Of a stretch of DNA of 20,740 bases, positions 7,620 through 14,527 are shown one piece after another. The notes beneath the pieces are model-generated. The model searched no databases. It was not told where the DNA came from and saw only the letters and a program-made list of their open reading frames with translations. The translations under genes were made by a program, and so were the position numbers. Source of the DNA: a virus; IMG/VR virus record IMGVR_UViG_3300030110_004345, positions 17,724 to 38,463 of that record; one strand, written 5' to 3'. Each line of letters opens with the position of its first letter. Within the stretch, counting starts at the first letter, position 1.

Positions 7620-7865
7620 TTAGTTGCCGAAATGGGATATCAAATCGGTATATCCACCAATAAGTTTTTGCATTCCGTTTTGACTTACAAAAACCATTGG
7701 CACTGTGTGATAGTCATGAAAGTCTTTTAGGTTCTGTAACCTTTTAGGTTGGTCATCTAAGATATGAATAGTGTGACCCACTTTCTGTCGAAACAGTTCA
7801 TCTCTTGCCTGCACACAAAAAGGGCAGTTTGTTTTCATATATACGGTATAATGCTTGTTATCCAT
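7620..7865 (-). CDS. Glutaredoxin
   Basis: The 81-aa thioredoxin-fold redox protein has a classic dithiol CPFC active site (14-17), the cis-proline block TVPMVF (54-59) and the glutathione-binding GGYTDL block (70-75). Length is typical of phage and bacterial glutaredoxins. It would transfer electrons from glutathione to targets such as ribonucleotide reductase; no reductase gene is in this window, so the partner is unknown. ATG 7865 overlaps the stop of the upstream 90-aa gene by 8 bp (ATGGATAA), which suggests coupling. Confidence 0.93.
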   Translation of the reverse strand: MDNKHYTVYMKTNCPFCVQARDELFRQKVGHTIHILDDQPKRLQNLKDFHDYHTVPMVFVSQNGMQKLIGGYTDLISHFGN

Positions 7866-8130
7866 TGAGCAGTTGCCTCCCTGATTTTAGTTTTGATTCT
7901 ACAATTCCAGGCGAACCAACAACAATGAACTGTGAGCCGGTTGTTCCGTTGTCTACTGTGACTCTTGTATATTGTTGTCTAGGGTCCATACCCTCAATAG
8001 ATTTACCTTCGTTTATTGCTGAACGGGTTGCGTGATCCTCTCGCAGCATTACAACGTGACGAGGGTTTACAAAAACCTCTCTTAACTCATAACTTCTTGT
8101 ATTCTTAACAACTTCTACTAGCTGTATCAT
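7858..8130 (-). CDS. Hypothetical phage protein (90 aa)
   Basis: The product is 90 aa and I do not recognise it. It is mixed alpha/beta with short strands (YELREVFVNPRHVVMLRED; QFIVVGSPG) and no Cys, signal or membrane segment. ATG 8130 has a strong GGAGG 7 nt upstream that lies inside the preceding gene; the two overlap by 26 bp. Its stop overlaps the glutaredoxin start. The strand pattern LREVFVNPRHVVML resembles short proteins that bind ligands in flat beta sheets, but no function can be given. Confidence 0.75.
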   Translation of the reverse strand: MIQLVEVVKNTRSYELREVFVNPRHVVMLREDHATRSAINEGKSIEGMDPRQQYTRVTVDNGTTGSQFIVVGSPGIVESKLKSGRQLLNG

Positions 8131-8350
8131 TTGTTGCCTCCATGTAATCTATTTTTCGTAAGTCTTTTTTATTTATTGATACCCTCTCATTATGACGTAA
8201 AATTGTCGCATGACCATCCCATAAATCATTTTGAGCCTGTATTACCAAGCCATAAGTAGGAACTTTAGTTCTTCCCATCATAAAAGCTTGATATTCTATT
8301 AGTGTGTTGGCTGGAATCCAAACCAAGTCCCCTGGTGCTAGACTATGCAT
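8105..8350 (-). CDS. Hypothetical phage protein (81 aa)
   Basis: The start was placed at ATG 8350 (MHSLAPGDLVWIPANTLIEY) because AGGA lies 7 nt upstream and the ATG overlaps the preceding stop by 8 bp (ATGCATAG); a longer frame reaches 8386 but would need a larger overlap. The product begins with a 'LAPGDLVWIP' strand and continues VPTYGLVIQAQ, then ATILRHNERVSINKKDL. This is a small beta-barrel-like pattern similar in style to the VGDLV protein at 2643-2864. Function unknown. Confidence 0.72.
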   Translation of the reverse strand: MHSLAPGDLVWIPANTLIEYQAFMMGRTKVPTYGLVIQAQNDLWDGHATILRHNERVSINKKDLRKIDYMEATNDTASRSC

Positions 8351-8639
8351 CAGGTTCCTGTGGTTGTGGTGGCTGCATTTCTCCATCCTTAATTCCCTTA
8401 TAACCTCTAAGAATGTTCAAAACTTCAGCGATTTTTGTCTGGTGGTCAACATAACAATCCAAGTTGTGTTCCAAAGCGGTTATGATATGTTCTACGTCTG
8501 CTTCATTAAAACCATTTCGTAAAAAGTGATCGTATATTTCTAATTTTCTGCCTAATGTGTCGGTTGACTTGAAATAAAGATCAGACATCTCATCTAAGAC
8601 TTCTTCTAAGTCAACTGTATAGCGAATGTTTACTTTCAT
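8343..8639 (-). CDS. Hypothetical phage protein (98 aa)
   Basis: The 98-aa product is largely helical and acidic (VDLEEVLDEMSDLYFK; EADVEHIITALEHNLDCYV) with a Pro/Gln-rich C-terminal tail (QPPQPQEPDA). I do not recognise it. ATG 8639 has AAGGAG upstream. A strong promoter lies directly before it, so this gene probably heads a short unit that runs through 8105 and 7858 to the glutaredoxin, all of which overlap one another. Confidence 0.75.
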   Translation of the reverse strand: MKVNIRYTVDLEEVLDEMSDLYFKSTDTLGRKLEIYDHFLRNGFNEADVEHIITALEHNLDCYVDHQTKIAEVLNILRGYKGIKDGEMQPPQPQEPDA

Positions 8640-8656
8640 ATAAACTCCTTAAGGTA

Positions 8657-8685
8657 ATAATATTTTATTTTTTGTGTTTTGTCAA
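8657..8685 (-). promoter_or_regulatory. Sigma70-like promoter of the 98-aa gene unit
   Basis: Minus strand TTGACA (8680-8685), 17-nt A-rich spacer, TATTAT (8657-8662): perfect -35 and 5 of 6 at -10. The predicted transcript would begin almost at the AAGGAG ribosome-binding site, giving a leader of about 10 nt. Confidence 0.68.
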
Positions 8686-8688
8686 GTA

Positions 8689-8973
8689 TTAAAGAAGACT
8701 TTTATAGATGGTGGCGACTGAAAGGGATACGACGGCTGCGACAACCATCCAGATAATTCTAGTGCTCGTGTCTTTCCAGCTTTCTAGTTCACGTAAACGA
8801 GCATAGAGTCCAGAGTCGGGATTATAAACAGCCTCTTTGATTTTACCGATATCATCAGCCATCTCTTCCTGTTTATCTTTTACCGTATCGATTGATTGAA
8901 TCATTTGATCAAACTTCCCATTCATTTCAGCCCAAGCAACTGCTTGGCTTACGTTAGCTGTCTCGTCACTCAT
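8689..8973 (-). CDS. Coiled-coil protein with C-terminal membrane anchor (XhlA-like layout)
   Basis: The 94-aa product has an N-terminal helix/coiled coil (15-50), a PDSGLYARLRELESWK block (52-67) and one C-terminal transmembrane segment (about 72-90) ending in KSLL. This layout is like haemolysin XhlA and similar phage lysis-associated proteins that sit on the inner face of the membrane. No lysin or holin is nearby, so a role in lysis or membrane attachment is only inference. ATG 8973 has GGGAGG upstream. An ACTACTTATA element lies 25 nt before the ATG. Confidence 0.75.
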   Translation of the reverse strand: MSDETANVSQAVAWAEMNGKFDQMIQSIDTVKDKQEEMADDIGKIKEAVYNPDSGLYARLRELESWKDTSTRIIWMVVAAVVSLSVATIYKSLL

Positions 8974-8998
8974 TCTATAAGCCCTCCCGTGCTCACTT

Positions 8999-9008
8999 TA
9001 TAAGTAGT
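8999..9008 (-). promoter_or_regulatory. ACTACTTATA element (one-mismatch copy) upstream of the 94-aa gene
   Basis: Coding-strand ACTACTTATA, one base different from the ACTATTTATA 10-mer found at three other gene starts. It lies just after the groEL stop and 25 nt before ATG 8973. It is weaker evidence than the exact copies. Confidence 0.3.
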
Positions 9009-9009
9009 A

Positions 9010-10587
9010 TCAGACTTCAACAATCGCAAAGTTTGACGTGATAAGTGTGCCTGCTACAGATACAGAATTTTGTAAAGCGCAACGAGTGACGCGAGCCGGA
9101 TCTATAACCCCTCGTTCTATAAGGTCCACCATTTTGTGCTCACTAAAATCATAACCAAAGTTTTTTTCTTGCCTTTCTACATCGAAGACGATAATATCTG
9201 GTGATTCGCCTGCATTAAGACACATCTGTCGTAGAGGTTCCCTGCAAGCACCTTGAACTATCTTAACTCCTAACATTTGTGTTTCGTTCTCTACTTTATC
9301 TTCTAAAAACTCTACCATTTTTTGAGAGTTTTGGACCAAGAAAGAACCTCCACCGGGTAAAACACCCTCTGCTTGTGCGGACTTGACTGCTTCCAGCGCG
9401 TCTTCTATTCTATGTGTTTTCTCAATCATTTCGATCTCGGTTGCGGCGCCGACACGAATAACTGAAATGCCTGAAGCAAGACGTGTGATTCTTTCTTGTA
9501 TTTTATCACACTCGTGTAAACTTTCTGTGTCTTGTATAATTGCTTTTAGTTTTTCTATCTGTTCTTCGACATTATCAAGAGAGCCTTTGCCGCCGAGAAT
9601 GGTCGTCCAGTTTTTTCCAACCTCAAGTTTTTTTGCTTTACCAAAATCTGTGAGCTTGACTTCTTTTAATTTCTTGCCCATCTGTCTGGAGACAAAAGTA
9701 GCGCCGACTGAAAGTGCAAGGTCTTTTAGAATGTTCCTTCTTTCCTCACCGTAACGAGGTGCTTTGATACCACATACTCTCATGGTTCCACGCATGGCAT
9801 TCATAATAAGAGCGGCGAGTGCTTGACCCTCAATGTCTTCTGCTACGACTACAAAGGGTCTGCCTTCCCGTGCTGCGATTTCTAGTGCGGGTAAGAGTGT
9901 TTCTACGGATTCAATCTTCTCGTCTGTAACTAGAATGATGGGTTCGTCGTAACTTACAACACCACGTTTCTCGTCATTAATAAAAGCTGTTGCTAAATAA
10001 CCGGAATCAAAGCGAAAACCTTCTACAAGGTCTAGGCTTGTTTCTACAGAACGTGCCTCTTCAATGGTAACTGAACCATCTTTACCAGCAAGATCAACTG
10101 CTTTTGCGATAAGACGACCAATAACTTTATCACCATTTGCCGAAATAGTGGCGATGGATTCAATATCGTCGATTGATTTAATAGGAGTCGCTTCCTCTTT
10201 TATTTGATTGACCAAATGATTAACAGCGAGATCCATTCCTTTTTTTAATTCTACTGGTGCGGCACCAGAGGCAAGATACTTTTGCGCTTCACGATACATC
10301 GCATAAGTTAAAACAGTTGTAGTTGTTGTTCCGTCGCCTGCTTCTTGATTTGTTTTTTCTGCTGCTTGCTTTACGATTTGGGCACCAGCGTTTTGGAATG
10401 AGTTTTCTAAATCAATGAACTTCGCAACCGTCACGCCGTCTTTTGTGGCGATTGGCATACGATCTTTTTGATGTAGGATCACAGTGCGACCTTTGGGTCC
10501 AAGGGTAGAAGCAACGTTCGTTGCAATAGTTTCTATACCCTTTTCAAGTTGAGAGCGTAAGCTCTCCGAGTTACTAAATTTTTTCAT
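9010..10587 (-). CDS. groEL: GroEL-like chaperonin (phage-type, no GGM tail)
   Basis: The 525-aa group I chaperonin keeps the ATPase residues: LGPKG (29-33), KDG (49-51, Asp50), DGTTT (85-89), Asp396 in RIEDAL (the position of catalytic D398 in E. coli GroEL), PGGG (411-414) and VIDP (494-497). The protein would fold phage or host polypeptides with ATP. It is shorter than the 548-aa E. coli protein and ends at ...NFAIVEV with no C-terminal GGM repeat. It is clearly diverged (TTTTTVL for TTTATVL; MRVCGIKAPRYG in the apical domain). No groES is in the window; the host co-chaperonin, a distant phage one, or GroES-free action as described for some phage chaperonins are alternatives. ATG 10587 has AGAGGTG upstream and a perfect promoter. 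Confidence 0.95.
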   Translation of the reverse strand: MKKFSNSESLRSQLEKGIETIATNVASTLGPKGRTVILHQKDRMPIATKDGVTVAKFIDLENSFQNAGAQIVKQAAEKTNQEAGDGTTTTTVLTYAMYREAQKYLASGAAPVELKKGMDLAVNHLVNQIKEEATPIKSIDDIESIATISANGDKVIGRLIAKAVDLAGKDGSVTIEEARSVETSLDLVEGFRFDSGYLATAFINDEKRGVVSYDEPIILVTDEKIESVETLLPALEIAAREGRPFVVVAEDIEGQALAALIMNAMRGTMRVCGIKAPRYGEERRNILKDLALSVGATFVSRQMGKKLKEVKLTDFGKAKKLEVGKNWTTILGGKGSLDNVEEQIEKLKAIIQDTESLHECDKIQERITRLASGISVIRVGAATEIEMIEKTHRIEDALEAVKSAQAEGVLPGGGSFLVQNSQKMVEFLEDKVENETQMLGVKIVQGACREPLRQMCLNAGESPDIIVFDVERQEKNFGYDFSEHKMVDLIERGVIDPARVTRCALQNSVSVAGTLITSNFAIVEV

Positions 10588-10606
10588 AAAAACACCTCTG
10601 CGGATT

Positions 10607-10634
10607 ATTATATCAGGTTATTGAGTTTTGTCAA
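10607..10634 (-). promoter_or_regulatory. Perfect-consensus sigma70 promoter of groEL
   Basis: Minus strand TTGACA (10629-10634), 16-nt spacer, TATAAT (10607-10612): 12 of 12 matches. It lies in the 50-bp gap upstream of groEL. The predicted leader is about 13 nt, just enough for the AGAGGTG site. This is the strongest promoter in the window. Confidence 0.8.
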
Positions 10635-10637
10635 CCC

Positions 10638-11552
10638 CTATTCGCCTCTTTTTTTAGGATAAGGTAAATTTATTTTCTTTGGGTTGTTCTCGGCAAACAA
10701 CTGTTTAAGTTGCTTTGTTTCTTTTTTAGACCGCCCAAGAATGTAGCAATACTTGTGCTTTGGTGGAACGGTTCTACTAATGCAAGAAGAACGATACTTT
10801 TCTTCTTCTTGTTTTATTTTTGTTTTAGTGTCGGCTGGAATGATATCCCAGTTGGGCGAATACTTTTTCATCCAGCTTTTCCATAGGTCTTTATCTAGTC
10901 CCATGTTCTCGGCATACATTTTATATTTTGACTTCTTGCGAAAGTCTCTATCACTAAACCAACCTTTGTTTGGCTTGGCTGGATCAAGGTATTGTTTTGC
11001 TGTGCCGCTTGTTTGACCCAGGTAAGTCCAGTTCATTGCTTGATAAATGGTTCCAAGTTCTTTTGCTTCTGGGTCTGAATAGGCTGTAAAGATGCGGAAA
11101 TCTGTGTTTCTTACCATCCATTTAACTGACTGTGAGACTATCCAAGAGCCCAGGTTCTTTGGAGCCCAACTAATGCTAGCTCCACGGGCTACTAACTTTT
11201 CTAGATCACGGTTTTCTTTTCCTAAAAGGTGACTGAAAGCGTTGGGTGTCGCCATGATAACCACGCCTGCGAGAGCAGAATTCTGTTTCAGTCTCGCTGT
11301 AAAGCGGTGAGTTGGTCGGTTTGGAATGTTCCCAAGCCATTCGTGTTTTTTGATAAAGTCTTTTATTTCTTCGCATTGTTTCTTATCTTCTTTGTCTACA
11401 TAACTGAACAGGAAGTCATCAACAGATAGTTTTTCCATTTCGTTTTTAGATAGACCAATGGCTTTGAGGTCGTCTTCTAGGTTTTGTAAACGAATCTCAT
11501 ATTGCCAGCAATGGTCTTTTGAATAGTTTTTAAAGCGTTCTCGGACGAGCAC
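10638..11552 (-). CDS. Mom-like GNAT-fold protein, possible DNA base modification enzyme
   Basis: The 304-aa product resembles the phage Mom-like / GNAT group. It has a HRFTARL strand (82-88), a hydrophobic strand LAGVVIMATP (94-103), an RGASISWAPKNLGSWIVS stretch (123-140) and the diagnostic block TAYSDPEAKELGTIYQAMNW (157-174) followed by TYLGQTSG. A C-terminal KHKYCYILG...LPYPK pattern (265-300) is also seen in these proteins. Mu Mom modifies adenine so that phage DNA escapes restriction; related phage GNATs are mostly untested. The GTG start follows directly on the TAA of the nuclease-like gene (TAAGTG), with AGAGGAA a few bases before it, so the pair is translationally coupled. Alternatives are another acetyltransferase with a protein or small-molecule substrate. 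No Com-like regulator was seen. Confidence 0.75.
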   Translation of the reverse strand: MLVRERFKNYSKDHCWQYEIRLQNLEDDLKAIGLSKNEMEKLSVDDFLFSYVDKEDKKQCEEIKDFIKKHEWLGNIPNRPTHRFTARLKQNSALAGVVIMATPNAFSHLLGKENRDLEKLVARGASISWAPKNLGSWIVSQSVKWMVRNTDFRIFTAYSDPEAKELGTIYQAMNWTYLGQTSGTAKQYLDPAKPNKGWFSDRDFRKKSKYKMYAENMGLDKDLWKSWMKKYSPNWDIIPADTKTKIKQEEEKYRSSCISRTVPPKHKYCYILGRSKKETKQLKQLFAENNPKKINLPYPKKRGE

Positions 11553-12770
11553 TTATTCCTCTTCTGGGTTTGGTAGACTTGGAAATATCTTCTCTAATGA
11601 TTTTGTAAATCCAGGCTTGCTATCTTTTGCAAAATCCGCTCTTAGTGCAACCGTGTAAGAATAATTGGGACCATGATATTTTATCCTAAATAGAGCGTAT
11701 GCTCTTTTCATAGCACTAGAAAGTTGTGGCAAACCTGTCCCTTTATCTTCTACTAGTGAATAAATGTCATTCCCAAGTATAGCGTATGTATCGCCCTTTT
11801 CTCCGTAATATTCTTGTATTAAATTTTTACTTATTTCAAATTCCCTGACATTCCCACTTAAACTTTTTTTGCCTCTGGGCTCTCCAAGGGTATTCCAAAA
11901 ATCTTCTGCCCCTTTGCTATTAATCATTGGACCGGTTGGGAACGGTTTATTTGTTGCTGGTTTTATTTCAGTGTTTAAGGAAACTTTTATTTCATCAAAC
12001 ACTTTTTTCATTGTCTCGGTTTCTTTTCCTCTTTTTTTCGGGGCTTTTACCCACTGACCTTTTTTACCTTTTTCGTTTTCGTATTTTATTGTAAACTGAC
12101 CGAGATCTACTCTACTGCCTTTGCTTGTTTTTGTTTCAAACGACACAAGTGTTTTACCCGTAGTTGCATCCTTAATGACAACATCACTTTCTCCAGTAGA
12201 TCCACCCTCGGCAGTTGCAGTTGCATCAACTATGACATCAGCAATAAAATCATCTTCTGCCATTCTATCTGCCAGAAAAGCATTGATTTGGTTTGCGACT
12301 GTTTTTTCAAAACTATCGCCTTTTGATGCAAGTGTTCCACTGCCGCCATGCTTCATAACTAATTTTATAAACTGCCTTTTTCCACCTTTTGTGACAAAAT
12401 AATAGTTTGTAAGACCATCTCGTGATAGTCCCGCACGATAAGGTTCTGTTTGGGATATGATATCTGCACCCATAAGGGCTTTTATTATTTTGTGTCTATC
12501 TTGAAGTGGTCCGAAATTATCTAAAACAATAGTTCTTTTTCCACCTTTATAAGTGGCACCTTTTGGAAGTGGAGAAACTTGTGCTATTTTTCCTAATAGA
12601 ATACTTGCAACTTCTTCACCGCTCAAAGACGAGTCAAGTTCAAAAGGATCTTCATCTTTCTCTTCTTGTTCTTTCATAACCTCATCAAATATCTCATATA
12701 ACATTTGTTTTGTCAAGGTTTTTGGTTTGGGAGCAAAGTAGTTTTCTACGAGGGTTTTAAGATCGGACAT
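11553..12770 (-). CDS. Predicted PD-(D/E)XK nuclease with helical N-terminal module
   Basis: The 405-aa product has an N-terminal helical region containing KTLTKQMLYEIFDEVMKE (17-34), a module of the LTK..L...I.E type often found at the start of marine phage proteins. A core at 150-230 has helix residue E155 (DSFEKTVANQI), strand ESDVVI (194-199, Asp196) and SFETK (210-214, Glu212-x-Lys214), then Q225. E...D...ExK is the PD-(D/E)XK restriction-endonuclease-fold pattern, so metal-dependent DNA cleavage is likely but unproven. It lies directly upstream of the Mom-like gene. ATG 12770 has AAGGA upstream, 12 nt from the start, with an ACTATTTATA element between. Residues 5-10 (KTLVEN) contain an L-x-E site that could serve as a head-processing signal. 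Confidence 0.65.
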   Translation of the reverse strand: MSDLKTLVENYFAPKPKTLTKQMLYEIFDEVMKEQEEKDEDPFELDSSLSGEEVASILLGKIAQVSPLPKGATYKGGKRTIVLDNFGPLQDRHKIIKALMGADIISQTEPYRAGLSRDGLTNYYFVTKGGKRQFIKLVMKHGGSGTLASKGDSFEKTVANQINAFLADRMAEDDFIADVIVDATATAEGGSTGESDVVIKDATTGKTLVSFETKTSKGSRVDLGQFTIKYENEKGKKGQWVKAPKKRGKETETMKKVFDEIKVSLNTEIKPATNKPFPTGPMINSKGAEDFWNTLGEPRGKKSLSGNVREFEISKNLIQEYYGEKGDTYAILGNDIYSLVEDKGTGLPQLSSAMKRAYALFRIKYHGPNYSYTVALRADFAKDSKPGFTKSLEKIFPSLPNPEEE

Positions 12771-12772
12771 AT

Positions 12773-12782
12773 TATAAATAGT
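12773..12782 (-). promoter_or_regulatory. ACTATTTATA element upstream of the nuclease-like gene
   Basis: An exact copy of the 10-mer lies in the 15-bp gap after the ClpP-like stop, only 2 nt before ATG 12770 and between the ribosome-binding AAGGA and the start. This spacing is too short for it to act as an ordinary promoter of this gene with a leader, so an mRNA role or chance must be considered for this copy. Confidence 0.35.
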
Positions 12783-12785
12783 TCC

Positions 12786-13460
12786 TTATACGATGATGTC
12801 AGCAATTCCGTATTTTACTGCTTCTTCTGCGGTAAGGTAAACGTCTAGGTTTTTACCAAGCATTCTTTTTAGCTGTTTTTCGGTCAAGTTTGTTTCCTCG
12901 ACCAAAGACTGAATAAGCTGCTTTTGAATCCAGCGAGTCTCGTCCATTTCGTTTTCTAATGAGTGAATAGTTCCTACGTGTCCGCCGCGAACAGAGTGCA
13001 TCATGACTCGGCAGTGTTTGCCAATCTTACGCTGACCTTTTGTTCCTGCCGCGAGTAAAAGAACACCAGCAGACATAACCTTACCTAAACCAAAAGTTTC
13101 GATAGCGCACTCTTCGCGAACAATACGCATAAGATCATATATACCAAACATACCAAGAGCGTCACCGCCCCAAGTGGAAACATAAAATGTAATCGGTTTT
13201 GGTTCTGGCTTTGGTGGTTCTTCACCTTCCTCTGCTGGGGGCATCCCCAGTGGAAAGTCTGTATTAAGATTTGCTGTGTGCTTTAGAAAAAGAAAGCCCG
13301 AACAGATGTCTTCAACTTTTTCTTCATCTAGATCGCCAAAAAGACCAATAGTCCGTAGAGGCTCTGGTGTGTTGGCTGCGGCAGCCATTTGAAGATCGGC
13401 AAGACTTATAGTTTCTTTTCCGTCTTCACCTTCTTCTTTATTATTTTTAATCTTCAGCAT
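12786..13460 (-). CDS. ClpP-like serine protease with an inserted Pro/Glu-rich loop
   Basis: The 224-aa protein has a ClpP fold with an intact triad: Ser130 in VMSAGVLL, His155 in RVMMHSVRGG and Asp206 in LDVYLTAEEA, plus the oxyanion-type VSTWGGD (94-100) in place of INSPGG. Between the FLFLKHTANL helix and the next strand it carries an extra stretch of about 24 residues rich in Pro and Glu (66-89) not present in ordinary ClpP. The start at ATG 13460 (MLKIKNNKEE) is chosen for its GGAGGG 9 nt upstream; a longer frame to 13493 lacks such a site. It overlaps the preceding gene by 14 bp. It may take part in host or phage proteolysis or in head maturation, since ClpP-fold prohead proteases exist. 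No ClpX/ClpA ATPase gene is in the window. Confidence 0.88.
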   Translation of the reverse strand: MLKIKNNKEEGEDGKETISLADLQMAAAANTPEPLRTIGLFGDLDEEKVEDICSGFLFLKHTANLNTDFPLGMPPAEEGEEPPKPEPKPITFYVSTWGGDALGMFGIYDLMRIVREECAIETFGLGKVMSAGVLLLAAGTKGQRKIGKHCRVMMHSVRGGHVGTIHSLENEMDETRWIQKQLIQSLVEETNLTEKQLKRMLGKNLDVYLTAEEAVKYGIADIIV

Positions 13461-13866
13461 TTGGATTGCCCTCCTTTTTGACAATGTAATCACCGTCTAG
13501 AACACCCATATAATGCTTTTCTAAAGTGTTCATGACTGTTTCCCATCCATCTATTTTAAGGGCAGAGCGATAACGAGAGGGAACAGACTCATTAAGACCT
13601 TTAACTGCTTCTTTCTTCCATTCTAATAAATCCGCTTCATCTGTATTTTTTAATATCTTAATATGCTCTTCATCGTGTTCGTTTGCCTTTAAATAAATAT
13701 ATTTTGCAGCAGTGATTGTCGCCCACTGCGTATAGGCATATCCAATAAGTTTAAAAGAAAGCACTTTAATATCATTTAAAAATTTTACTTTCTTATAAAA
13801 AGAGATGGATCTATCTACGATTAGATAGACAAATCCACCCAAGAAAAACCAAAAGATCTCTTGCAT
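13447..13866 (-). CDS. Membrane-anchored phage protein of unknown function
   Basis: The 139-aa product begins with a hydrophobic segment (IFWFFLGGFVYLIV, 4-17) that fits an N-in/C-out or signal-anchor helix, followed by a basic stretch (SFYKKVKFL) and a mainly helical, charged soluble domain (KANEHDEEHIKILKNTDE; WKKEAVKGLNESVP). I do not recognise the family by name. ATG 13866 has GAGG 6 nt upstream. It lies between the acidic protein and the ClpP-like protease, and overlaps the latter. Confidence 0.78.
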   Translation of the reverse strand: MQEIFWFFLGGFVYLIVDRSISFYKKVKFLNDIKVLSFKLIGYAYTQWATITAAKYIYLKANEHDEEHIKILKNTDEADLLEWKKEAVKGLNESVPSRYRSALKIDGWETVMNTLEKHYMGVLDGDYIVKKEGNPNAED

Positions 13867-13888
13867 TAAAAACCTCGATTAAATACTT

Positions 13889-13917
13889 GCTATATTTATT
13901 TACTTGGACTTTTTCAA
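13889..13917 (-). promoter_or_regulatory. Weak candidate promoter before the membrane-anchored protein
   Basis: Minus strand TTGAAA (13912-13917), 17-nt spacer, TATAGC (13889-13894): 5 of 6 and 4 of 6 matches. It overlaps the 3' end of the acidic protein gene. It may be chance in AT-rich sequence. Confidence 0.3.
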
Positions 13918-14511
13918 GCCTTTAAGACGTTGAGCAACACGACGGGCAACTTCGTTAACCATGTCTTCCATCATTGGCTCCTCTTCCATCTCTTCTTCGG
14001 CGTCCATTTCCATGTCGTCCATAGGCTCGTCCATATCACCCATATCAGGTGCTGGCATTTCCTCTGGTGCGTCCATTTCCATAGCTGCACGAACTTTGTC
14101 TGCTACTTTAAGGAAGACTTCAGCTTCTTCGTCAGTGAGAGTGAGTTCGCCCATATCACCGGCGTCCATATCCATTTCTTCTTCTTCGTCTTCGACATCT
14201 AAATCCATCTCCTCGTCATCTTGCATTGGGTCATCTTTCATAGCGCCATGATCCATCTCTTCAAGATCATCTTTCATCTCGTCATCAGCCATTGGGGGTG
14301 GGGTTGGTCCTCTTTCCTCAAGATCAACATCTTCTTCCATGGGCTTATCATCTTTGTCTTCTTGCTTCGGCTTCGTGCGTTGTTGATCATCAGCCTTTTT
14401 GGGGGCGCCATACATTTCGTTGACAAAACCATCTCCAACCACTTCCATGTTAGCAAGTTTCATGAAGCGACGGATGGTTCCCTCTTCAAGTAAAGTCTTT
14501 TTGTCAGACAT
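13900..14511 (-). CDS. Highly acidic Met/Asp/Glu-rich phage protein (possible head scaffold/core)
   Basis: The 203-aa product begins MSDKKTLLEEGTIRRFMKLANM; this RRFMKLAN box is one I associate with marine myophage proteins. The central 150 residues are extremely acidic with many Met-Asp and Glu-Met pairs, then a short basic C-terminus (EVARRVAQRLKGLKKSK). Strong acidity with basic ends is typical of scaffold or prohead-core proteins, but no family assignment can be proven. The LLEE at 7-10 is a possible L-x-E processing site. ATG 14511 is favoured over TTG 14517 because AGGAG is 7 nt upstream of it. A 6-bp hairpin and an ACTATTTATA element lie in the leader. The low-complexity composition makes homology searches unreliable. 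Confidence 0.8.
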   Translation of the reverse strand: MSDKKTLLEEGTIRRFMKLANMEVVGDGFVNEMYGAPKKADDQQRTKPKQEDKDDKPMEEDVDLEERGPTPPPMADDEMKDDLEEMDHGAMKDDPMQDDEEMDLDVEDEEEEMDMDAGDMGELTLTDEEAEVFLKVADKVRAAMEMDAPEEMPAPDMGDMDEPMDDMEMDAEEEMEEEPMMEDMVNEVARRVAQRLKGLKKSK

Positions 14512-14527
14512 ATTCAATCTCCTTTTT

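Noticed and set aside
13461-13493. A longer ClpP-like start at 13493
   Set aside because: The extra 11 residues lie in the upstream gene and lack a ribosome-binding site, while ATG 13460 has GGAGGG at 9 nt.
13930-14251. Plus-strand Ser/His/Phe-rich frames
   Set aside because: They are mirror images of the low-complexity GAA/GAT/ATG codons of the acidic protein gene and have no start signals.
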